Positions 46,498 to 64,000 of a stretch of DNA of 64,000 bases are shown piece by piece. A model generated the notes under the pieces. The model was not told the DNA's origin. It made no database searches and saw only the letters and a program-made list of their open reading frames with translations. Positions within the stretch are counted from its first letter, which is position 1; the number at the start of each line of letters is the position of its first letter. Both the position numbers and the translations under genes were made by a program. This DNA is from Undaria pinnatifida (Eukaryota > Sar > Phaeophyceae > Laminariales > Alariaceae). The stretch is taken from assembly GCA_012845835.1 (NCBI GenBank), contig JABAKD010000010.1, forward strand, positions 16,531,355 through 16,595,354, given 5' to 3'.

Positions 46498-49100
46498 GTT
46501 GGTCTTTTCGTTTTCGATTCAAGTGGAGGGGATTACTGCTTTTGTTTGAGTTGTGCCGTTCGAGCTCGCGTGCCGGTCAATCGGTGCGTTTTTTTCGTTC
46601 TTTGTGCACGTGCTTCTTCTGCTAAAGCGTATCTATCGTGGGAAATGCTATGCTCTGAGTGTTGCTAGTATCCCTTTTGGGACCCAGAGGCAGTAGATCT
46701 ACCCTGGTACTATTTATCGTATTCACATAATACAGGGGCCCAACGACAAGTACGTTTTCTGTTTTAGAGACCGCAACGAACCGAGAAAAGCAGGCACTCC
46801 TCATGTCGCCAGCTGTCTGTCGAGAGTGGTGGCGCATGTGGCTGCATGGTCCGCTTGTGTCAAATACTCGACACCGTATTTTCTGCAATACACGGCACCA
46901 ACAAATTCCACCTCGTGGACGCCGAAACGCGCAAGCCCCGGCCGTCTCGCAGCCCGCCTCAAGCCGCCTATGGGCCGGAGATTTTGACGCTTGCTATGGT
47001 AGGGATGAAACTTTTGTTTTCTGATGCCCCTTCCTGACTCGAGGAGCTCCATAACTGACCCCCCCAGAAAGTTGTGAAACAAAACGAAGGTGCAACCCGA
47101 TGAACAATTCCATGTCCTACGTATATAACTGTGTAGATAAAAAAAAAAACCCCGGTAAAACACGCTAAACGACGTTTCCCATGATGGGCTAATTTCTTAG
47201 TTGAGACGCTCTGTCAATCGCACTTTTTTGGTCAAAAGCAACGCTGCTCTTACAGTAGCGTGTGTGATTCTCTAAGCTTTCTTCACCCATTTCCAACACC
47301 TAACTTGTTTTCCTAATTTAGCTCCAAGTGTTTTGTCTCCACGTCGGGAGTGCGGCGCTAAAAGGGTGAGGGGTTTCCAATTCGTCCGTGTGATCATAAA
47401 GCGGAACCAAATATGGTACGAGAACGGTATTTTAGGGCGCGTCAAGGCGTTGTTTAACCTTAATATACCAGGTTCAAGTGTAGAGGGCGGGCAGTCAACC
47501 GATCAAACCGTAGTCTCCCAGAATCTTGGACCGTACGCACGTCCAGTGTTTTTTATGCAATACACGACAGCGAAGCATGGGCACCGAGGCCCGAACCTCC
47601 CGGCCATCTCACAGCCCCCCAAACCACCTATGGACTGGAGAATCTCGAAGCTAAGACGACTTTCCAATTCGTCCGCGGTATGATGAGTATGTTGTATCTC
47701 CAGTTCAGTCTCCCAACATTACTGCAATTTTTACAGGGCAGGTTTTTCCCGCGGCCGTGATCTGAGCTGACTCACACGTCACCCCCCTGCCCACCCCACC
47801 CCCAGAAAGTACGCACAAGGTGCCGAAGCCCGCTTCACAAGCGGTTCTTAATTCGATGCAGATCGCCCACCACACGACTCGCCGAGCACCTCACGGGGCT
47901 TCGCACTTGGTGCTAGCAATGCCTGCCTGGTCGGTGCAAACCCTACGTGCTCCGTCCCCGCATTGTGGGGGTGCGAGGGTTTATGGCCTTAAGACTACTT
48001 CCATGCATGATATGAGTACACCCCTCCCCTCCCTTGCACAAAAACGATAACACGCGGCAACGACTCCTACAGGCTGCAGAGCTGTCTTAATAGCTTCTGA
48101 GAGCCGATTTACGGCCTATCCCGACATCTGTATGTAGACCGCAACGACGGACTCGAGACCCGATCCAAACGGGTATCACCTCGGCGTCACCTCGGCGTCG
48201 GCGGCTCCTTCAAGACTAGCAAACGTAGCACAGCAGTACTGATGCGTTTACATACATCGTTGTACTGTGTAGCTTTAGCGCGCAGTTTTACTAATAGCCT
48301 GATGGGGGTCAGGTAGCATCACCCCAACAAAGAGCGCGGTTTGATGAATCGCGTGGTTGCTTGGGAAGTAACAGCCCAACACAATGAGGAGTGCGGGCTT
48401 ACCACCGCCCATCGTGACCACGCAGCAGTACGAGGATATAGCCAATATCAAAGCGTGACTTCACAGCAGTACGAGTGTATCGTGCTGGTACGTTGTTGCG
48501 CGTGTTGAACAACCACCTTTAACTTTATTGGGGACGCCAGACGAAACCCAGCTACCCGGGCTGTTTCGGGTGGGCGACTGTCACAAGGCTTACCCTGGGT
48601 TGACACTAAATAGTTATTCCAACCATTTAACTGATACCCGAGTAGGAAACAGCCTCCACAGCTGGCGTCGTCGGCAGGAAAATCGTCCGCCGACAATTTT
48701 CGCCGCTTTTTCCTTCCTAAAGTCCTCAAAAAAGGGCTAACCGCGAAATCACAAAAAAATGCGAGTTGCTAAATAACTATTGACGGTGCCTAAAAAACAG
48801 GGGCCCCTTTCGAGCTAGTTGCCTGAGGTGCCCGCCGACCACCAGCGCACACGAGCTAACGACAGTGACAAAAGCCTTCGCAGAACACCCTCCTCACCAT
48901 CGCTCTGTATCGAGCGATGGGCGCATGCGCACGGCAGGGGGAACGTTTTAAGCAGCTGAGGCTCCTCCCGTGAGCTCTATTTCCTGACCATGAACTGACT
49001 TGGGGATGAAAACCGACGATCAACCCCATGAACGATCCCGTGGCTCACCGTGCAAAACAAGTAACATTAACATTATAAAAACACATGGGGGGTCCATTGT
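46498..49100. other. Region between the convergent DUF3598 and DHS genes
   Basis: No gene is supported. A direct repeat pair of about 110 bp lies at 46876-47003 and 47549-47660 (GCAATACACGRC, CTCRCAGCCC..C, GCC.CCTATGG). A SINE-like copy is at 47870-48015 and a TATCGTAGCACGCG-type repeat copy near 47210-47275. The two genes end at 46497 (+) and 49269 (-). Confidence 0.55.
47870..48015 (+). repeat. SINE-like retroposon copy
   Basis: The plus strand carries CTCGCCGAGCACCTCACGGG, CTTGGTGCTAGCAATGCCTG, CTCCGTCCC, ATATGAGTACA and a C-rich end. It is one of four copies in the window. Confidence 0.7.
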
Positions 49101-49104
49101 AGTA

Positions 49105-49268
49105 CCTCAGTTGAGGAGCCTCGTCAGTCAGAAACGTTTTGGCCAAAAAAAGGTACTGTACCTCTATCATAGCACTAGTTTGTTCTAGTCTAACTGAGGA
49201 GCCCCCGTCAGACAGACATTTCTTCGCCAAAATGAGGTACTGTACCCCTGTCCTATAGTAGCATGCGT
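49105..49268. repeat. Two tandem copies of the GTACCTCTATCGTAGCA repeat at the DHS 3' end
   Basis: Both copies have TGAGGAGC, CGTCAG.CAGA, TTTTGGCCAAAAAAAGGTAC or GCCAAAATGAGGTAC, then TATCATAGCA or TATAGTAGCA. The second copy runs straight into the deoxyhypusine synthase stop codon (minus strand), so the mRNA 3' end must contain it. Other copies are near 2930 (inverse), 4495, 7035, 8340, 9290, 24095 and 47210. Confidence 0.75.
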
Positions 49269-58205
<8,937 letters not shown>

Positions 58206-58519
58206 TGCGCTAGTGCAGCTTCGTCTTTGTCGGAACGAGTTGGATTTTCGACTAAGTGCAAGCTACTCAGGACGTCAAGCTCTCGAGCACTCAAGGACCT
58301 ACCCCTGCTGCACACGGCCTGCTGCTACGAACGGGGTTCTGCTGTCTGGTCAGCACGCAAATGCGGCGGAATTAAGCAGAAGAACACCCTTGGATCATTC
58401 GCCGCATGAATGGAAACCCATTTCGGACCACATGCTCCAAAAATGCTCATGATATGTTTTGTGCTCTGCTACTGACTCTCTAACGTCGCCTACTGTGATC
58501 TGGCCGAAGGCATTTCACG
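58206..58519. promoter_or_regulatory. Putative bidirectional promoter between DHS and the plastid preprotein gene
   Basis: Two divergent start codons lie 314 bp apart (58205 on minus, 58520 on plus), so both 5' UTRs and core promoters must fit here. I see no convincing TATA box and no repeat. This is inferred from gene layout only. Confidence 0.5.
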
Positions 58520-58831
58520 ATGAAAAATCATGTCATAGGTGCCTTCTTCTGCGCTGTGGTGCTTGTTTCTCAGTCGAACAGAGCTGCGGCATTCTTCGCC
58601 CCTCTTCCGCCTTCGACTCCAGCGGCAGTTTATTCGACGCAATCTCGGTCAACGAGAGAAGCACTACGACGGGCACCACCTTCGAGGTCGGGAGCAACAT
58701 CAACATCAGCAGCAGCAACAGCTTCCCCATGTGTATCGGAGGAAGCTTTGGGCCTGCAGCAGGAGCTTCGGAAGTTGTGTGCAAACAAGGCCGAACCAGA
58801 TCGTGAAGCACGCATTGAGAGCATGGCTCAG
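58520..58831 (+). CDS. Plastid-targeted preprotein, first exon only (hypothetical)
   Basis: ATG at 58520 opens 104 codons up to CAG|GTACGA (phase 0). Residues 1-25 form a signal peptide: two basic/polar residues, GAFFCAVVLVSQS, then NRAAA. It is followed at once by FFAPLPPSTP, the A-A-A/F-F-A-P arrangement used for import into secondary plastids of heterokont algae. A Ser/Arg-rich transit-like stretch without acidic residues follows to about residue 70. The mature part begins EEALGLQQELRKLCANKAEP and REARIESMAQ, probably helical. Exon 2 was not found before the window end, so the family is unknown. It is head-to-head with DHS. Confidence 0.72.
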
Positions 58832-59126
58832 GTACGATGGTGTTATACTGCAGATACCTGGTAGTGCTTGTCTTGCCCCTTGATCCGCACCCACCCCATT
58901 CTTTGCTGTTTGAAACAAACTTGAAACTACTGCTGTACAGGTAGGATCGCACCTTGTAGGTACGTGGTGTAGGGTTTGCTGCCAGTACGAGGCATCAGGC
59001 GTCAGGCGTGTGTCGAGGAACACCAACATGAACCTTGGCTGAAGTATGATACGGCTTAGTCGTCTACACTTCCTAACAGCAATGCTTGCTGCTCCTGCTT
59101 GTGATATGTACACGTATACAAGGATC

Positions 59127-59162
59127 GGGCGGCGCCGCGGCGCCGCCTTCGGCGGCCCGCCC
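59127..59162. repeat. GC-only palindromic cluster
   Basis: GGCGCCGCGGCGCC is a perfect 14-bp palindrome, followed by CCGCC-TTC-GGCGG and a CCCGCCC end that can pair with the opening GGGC. It would fold strongly in RNA or single-stranded DNA. Confidence 0.85.
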
Positions 59163-59398
59163 TCATGATTGTTGGTGTGAGGAAGAGAGTGAAGGTGGAT
59201 AGTAATGACTCCTACCAAGAGGTTGAGGTGCAATTTGTGTCGATGATATTTTGGAAGAGCACTATGTCGGCCGTTAGACGACGAAGCGAGCAAACCTCGG
59301 AAGGGTGGCATGCCGGCAGGAGACGGAGTTATCTCTGAAAGTTTAAAAAACATGTATTGAAGGTCAATCATAAAGAAGACCAAAACTTTTTCTGCGAG

Positions 59399-60013
59399 CG
59401 CAAAAACTTTCGCTGCAAGCTGCAGTACCCGTAAGAAGGAGGTGTCGCTAGGCAACTCCTGTTGACTGAAAAAAAAGGTGTCGCTAGGCGACGGAACGGA
59501 CTTCGACCCGAACTCACATGTCTACGGGAAATAGACGGTACGGAGCGAGTTGGACGGTCGCCCGTGATACTAAGGATCAACCTAATACATGGAAGAAGAA
59601 GGTGCCGCTAGGCGACGGGGTATAGTCTACCGCAACCGAGACTCGTACGGAACAGCGGAAGGCGCTCATAAGTTGCAACCGGTTTCATATGCAGTACATA
59701 ACCTTAAATAGAAGCTGGCGCTAGGCAACTCTTGTCGACTGCAAAATTGAAGAACCACCCAACACTCTGAAGAAGCTGCCGCTATTAATAGTCGATGGGT
59801 ATACCGCAAAACTGCCAAATTAGAAAACACCCAATACTTGGAAGAAAAAGCTGCCGCGAGTCGACGGGTACTTATAACGTAACTGAGGCTCATACGGTAC
59901 AGGAGTACGATGAAGAAAACTTTTGCTGCAAGCTGCAGTACCCGTAAGAAGGAGGTGTCGCTAGGCAACTCCTGCTGACTGAAAAAGAAGAAGGTGTCGC
60001 TAGGCGACGGGGT
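59399..60013. repeat. GGTGTCGCTAGGCGAC repeat region
   Basis: Two copies of about 100 bp (59399-59506, 59914-60013) share GCTGCAAGCTGCAGTACCCG, GTAAGAAGGAGGTGTCGCTA and GGCAACTCCTG. Shorter CGCTAGGCGACGG units lie between them. Confidence 0.85.
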
Positions 60014-60449
60014 GTACTAATCACTTTGGGTGCATCGCAGGGTCACATATGAGGCATGAAAAGGCAGACGATAGTGACAAAGTGCACACTGTCCGTGGAA
60101 GGTTGAAAAATCCCGCATGATAATCGAACGGCTTCGACAAAAAATGAGCGCACAGCACACAGCAGGTGAAAAAATCGAAAAAGTTTATCGGCATCAATTG
60201 CGCTCCATCACCAATTAATTGAAGTTTCATTTCCCGTTTGCAAATTTCCGGTTCTTCGTCAAAGAGAAAGAACCAAACACGCGGGTTCGTGGTTCGTGTG
60301 GCGCCTGACCCCCCCTTTTTGGAGCACCGACAGCTCGGGTCCGACGTCGAGTTTCGCGTCCGCGTTAGCTGTGCTGTGATGGAAAAACATTTCACTATCT
60401 GACCATGCTCTCCAAAATGCGTAATCACTTTGGGTGCATCGGAGGTGAA

Positions 60450-60910
60450 GGGGTTTGTGAAGTGTACCGGTTTCGTTGTTTTATTACCCCCCGCCATCTC
60501 GTGGATCGCGAGCGAGCCGCCACCACCCACCACCCACCCATTGACCACCCCACCATCACAGCAGTACAACAGCAGTACAACAGCAGTGGAGCAGGACGTA
60601 CCGACCAAATCATAACGGCAGCATACAGTAGCAATACGGCAGTGCAGCGGTACACCTGTGGTCCTGTGGTACGCCAGGAGCTGGGTGGGGTTTGTACTTT
60701 TTTTACGATTCTCTACCTTTCGGGGAAGATCGCCAGCCGTCCCCGGGAGAGGCTTTTCATGCCCCCAGCTCGCGGAGTTGGGACTCGTCGGCGGTTGCGT
60801 CGCCGCGGACACCGAGGGCTTGTGTGTGGGGCGGGCGTGGCACGGGCGTGCGGTCGCCAGGGGCCGGGTGGCGAGCGGTAGAGCGGAGAGTTGTAAGTGT
60901 ACCGGTTTCA
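60450..60910 (+). repeat. Copy of the element at 35430-36180
   Basis: It matches in inverse orientation, with the same order of a CCACCACCCACC-rich part, a CAGTACAACAG-rich part and the unique GGCACGGGCGTGCG part. The shared frame is described at 35430-36180. Confidence 0.7.
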
Positions 60911-61129
60911 GAGTACCCGTAATTCCCCCGCTTGCACCTCAGCGCTCAGAGGTACTTCCTTACTCATATACCGGCATGCCATAAGCAAAAGGACTGCGGG
61001 GATGCGTTGCCCTGGCACATGAAGCTTGTCTTGCGATATTTTTTATAAAAATATTTCAAGGACGTCAGTCGTGAGTTTGACGAATTTCGGGTCAATACTC
61101 ATCTTTGCAAGCTACGCTGTTGGTACTTG

Positions 61130-62757
61130 TAATATACTACCGGTATTTGGGTGAGTTTTTTAAATGGGAGGGGTCCTATTCTTTTGTTTTCAACATATAT
61201 ACATATCGAGTGTTTGCGTCAGGGCCCAGATTGACGAAGAGCACGGGAAATCGTAATTCGATTTTATTTTTGAGTTCATGAAAAGTACACGAAAAATTCA
61301 ACTCTGCTTGTTATCAAGGAACGGCGTAGTGCGTTCTAGAAAAAAATAAAAATAACAAAACGCAAAAGGGTCAACGAACACCCGTGGGCAACGACTTAGG
61401 CGAGCGATGGCTCGCGTCCCCCCCGGAGCGCCGCGGTTAGCGGCAGATTGTTTTGGCCGGCAGCGGCTTGGAGGCTATGACTCTAGGCGTCTCTTGGATG
61501 GGCTGGCGCCACCCCGCCGCCCGACACGGGCAGCAGCGACGGGGATATCGCGGTTGAACTTCTGAGTGAAGTCATCATGTGGTAGTTGGTCGTGTAACTT
61601 TCGAGGTGCAGGGCGGCAAAAAACTGGGTTCGCGGCGGTCTCGATTGTTTTCGAAGCGTCGCAGGCGGTCTACGCTGTGCTAAGGATCTTCGGAGGCCGC
61701 GCTGCGGCTGCTCCGGCGGTCCTATCTCTCACAATGGTGTCTTCTCGCCTCCCAATCAGCCGACGACATGGCACCAATTCGCGTGGCCGGCTTCGGTCAC
61801 AGAACAAGCCATGTCTAGGTGGACGAACTCCCCAAATTGAATTTCGATTTTCGACTAAATTCGACCGAGAAAGCATTTTTTTATTTGTTTGTTGAATTTG
61901 ATTTTTCGTAATAATTCTGGGAATGCCTCCTTGGTGATTCATTTTTTTACCAATCAGATGCAAATTAAATTAAATTCCAAAAAAAATAATTGAAATTCGA
62001 TTTGGCAAGTTCCTCGTTAAGTCGGGCCCTTGAAGGAATTCAATCTAAAAATTCAAACAAATAATCCCGCCGAGCGAACTTTGAAGGAAGAATTTGCCAA
62101 AAACGGCATAAAAATACCAATTTGAGTGGACGATGTAGAGTGATTTTCTGTCAATAACGACCAGATCATACGATTGGCCTACCAACACCAGGCACAACGG
62201 CACAACAATCAGAGGGCACGAGGGCACAACCCAAACGGCAGCACACAGCAGACGCTAATCGCTGTGCGCTGTGCTCGGCAGCGGTAGACACAACCCAACA
62301 TTGATGCGGAGGCACCAAAGAGTAGCTGGGAAAGCATGGCGCGTACGCGCAACCTCATGGGTAGGTGCTAGTGAGCCAGCGCTCCCGCGCTCTCTACGAT
62401 GTGACCTCGTTCTCTGCTGCTGCATGATGTCGTATTCGGTGCTGATTTTGACAACCACCGTCGCTATCCCACAACGCTGTCGCCGAAGCCTCCACCACCA
62501 CCGCCACCCACGCCGCACGGCCGCCGCCGCCGCTACTCTGCTGCTGCTACTGCTGCTGCTGCTGCTGCTGCTGCTGTGCGGCGGCTGTTGTGCTGCGGCT
62601 GCGGTTGGTGTCTCCTGCATTTGTTTATAAAAAAATTGATAAAAAACTGGCTGTTCTGTTGTTGTGGTTATGATCGTGGTGATCGAGCCAGGCCTAGCTG
62701 CTGTGCCGCAACTCATCTGGCGGGGCCATCGCCGCCGCCACCTCCGCCCCCGCCCCC

Positions 62758-62798
<41 letters not shown>

Positions 62799-63700
62799 GC
62801 TGCTGCTGTGCTGCTGTTTGTCTGATGGTGTTGTGCTGAGCCTGCCCCTGTCGGTGAGTCTAGGTGCTACCGCACCATGTGTAGATTCAAAATTTGATGT
62901 TGCCTCCCTGCTCCCCTCCTGTGATATGGAGGCCGTGTACGCCTTTTCTGCGATTCGTTCACCGCAAACACAACCAAAAGCATGCCCGAGTGAATCTGGC
63001 CTTTTTCTAGCATGATGGAAGAATGTTTGGTGGATTATTTTAACGCAAACACACTCGTATGTTTTGTTTTTCCTCCGCTGTAATGGTTGGTGTTGGTATT
63101 ATAGGTCAGGAATTTTGAGCTAGATCTAACATCATACCTGGTATCTATTTTATAAATGTATTACTGTAGTTTCCACTATACTGCTCTTATCATATGTAGA
63201 GTAGGTGGTTTATTTTGTTTTTTGTTTGTTGATGGGTCGTGACTCGTGACGTCGTGACACCAGCAGTCGTCCGTGGCTCGGGTGTTCATGTACCACTGCT
63301 TTGCTGCTGCTTTGCTGCTGCTTTGCTGCTGCTGCTGCTGCTTCAGAGTTGTCGATCCGGTACTATGCACGAGGGCCCCGCTCCGCGGGCGGCTGACGCC
63401 GCTCGCTACTCTCGCGCAAGGATGAATGCAACAAAATGTGAAGGGGGCAGAAAAAGAGGCCCATGATGTGGTGCAACTAGCGACTTGATAATGCCAAGAT
63501 CTACTTGTGCAAAGCTGATTGCCCTGTGCTGTGCTGTACTGTGTGCTTGCTGACGATGTCATGTTCTGATCGGCAGTACGGGTGTAATGTGCGAACAAAA
63601 AAGAGAAGACCAAAAAATGAAGAGGACAGGCAATGAAGAAAACAAAGACGAGTATTTGTAGTGTGGGTCACAGGTACACACGTACATACCGGCACCTGGT
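61130..63700. other. Right-end region without a supported gene
   Basis: 61380-61800 is more GC-rich and may contain exon sequence, but no frame shows a family motif or convincing splice pair. 62240-62830 has CTG/GCC triplet runs giving spurious poly-Leu and poly-Ser frames. Another CTG run is at 63300-63345. Confidence 0.45.
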
Positions 63701-63719
63701 ACCTCGTGCTTCCAAAATA

Positions 63720-63980
63720 CATGCGCAGCACGGCACAGCACCACACCGCAGGGCAGGGCACGGCACCGTGCGGCACCCCACGGCGCTTCGCGGCGCTGCT
63801 GAGCTAGCTGATTTAAGCTAGCCTGGGAGTGCATTTTGTGTGATTTATCTCGTACATACCTGGTGTGATCGTACCTGGTATGATAGTAAATACACAGCAC
63901 GGCACAGCACGGCACAGCACGGCACAGCACGGCACAGCACCGCACAGCACCGCACCGCACCGCACGGCACGGCGCTGCGC
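63720..63980. repeat. GGCACAGCAC microsatellite-like array
   Basis: Units of 5 and 10 bp (GCACG, GGCACAGCAC) are dense at 63725-63790 and regular at 63893-63975, running to the window end. Confidence 0.9.
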
Positions 63981-64000
63981 TGCACAGCTGAGCTCAGCTG

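Larger units (their letters stand above)
58832..61030. other. Downstream of exon 1: intron and/or intergenic sequence with repeats
   Basis: No second exon is identified. A GC-rich palindromic cluster lies at 59127-59162. A repeat around GGTGTCGCTAGGCRAC appears at about 59399-59506 and 59914-60013, nearly identical over 100 bp, with weaker copies between. The element shared with 35.4-36.2 kb lies at 60450-60910. Confidence 0.55.

Noticed and set aside
60021-60812. Minus-strand open frame of 263 codons
   Set aside because: It runs through the composite repeat and triplet-rich DNA; no conserved frame with the other repeat copy in this direction.

Overview
This is a gene-poor, repeat-rich stretch of a eukaryotic nuclear genome. 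The most likely source is a photosynthetic stramenopile, perhaps a brown alga. The reasons are: spliceosomal GT-AG introns with well-matched phases; a plastid-type C-terminal processing protease gene; a gene for a DUF3598-like protein of cyanobacterial/plastid type; a signal peptide followed directly by an A-A-A/F-F-A-P motif, the heterokont bipartite plastid-targeting mark; Ty1/copia, LINE and tyrosine-recombinase relics; and abundant CTG/CAG triplet runs. The species cannot be fixed from the sequence.

Layout. 554-5893 (+) holds the last five exons of a CtpA-type S41 protease; its N-terminus lies left of the window. 5.9-12.7 kb is intergenic, with minisatellites and dispersed repeats. 12.69-14.29 and 18.56-18.86 kb are one degenerate tandem array, split by a decayed Ty1/copia element (14296-18554). 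19.06-20.13 kb is a large inverted duplication of an unknown coding fragment. 20.6-21.25 kb is a tandem repeat of about 250 bp. 21839-23132 (+) is a two-exon gene model of unknown function. 23.1-31.3 kb is intergenic, with a tyrosine-recombinase remnant and two foldback elements. 31326-46497 (+) is a complete seven-exon model for a DUF3598-like protein, with a 7.5 kb second intron full of repeats and a LINE 3' part antisense in intron 3. 49269-58205 (-) is a complete eight-exon deoxyhypusine synthase gene encoding 372 residues. Head-to-head with it, 314 bp away, 58520 (+) starts a plastid-targeted preprotein of which only exon 1 is identified. The right end to 64 kb is repeats.

The three recognised genes do not form a pathway. 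CtpA would mature the D1 protein in the thylakoid lumen, the DUF3598 protein is probably plastidic, and deoxyhypusine synthase starts hypusination of cytosolic eIF5A. Their shared feature is architectural. Exon edges are bracketed by strand-asymmetric tracts, G-rich just after donors and C-rich just before acceptors. C-tailed retroposon ends and decayed exon copies lie within tens to a few hundred bases of splice sites. All gene models were built by hand from splice signals, reading phase and family motifs; none was checked against transcripts.
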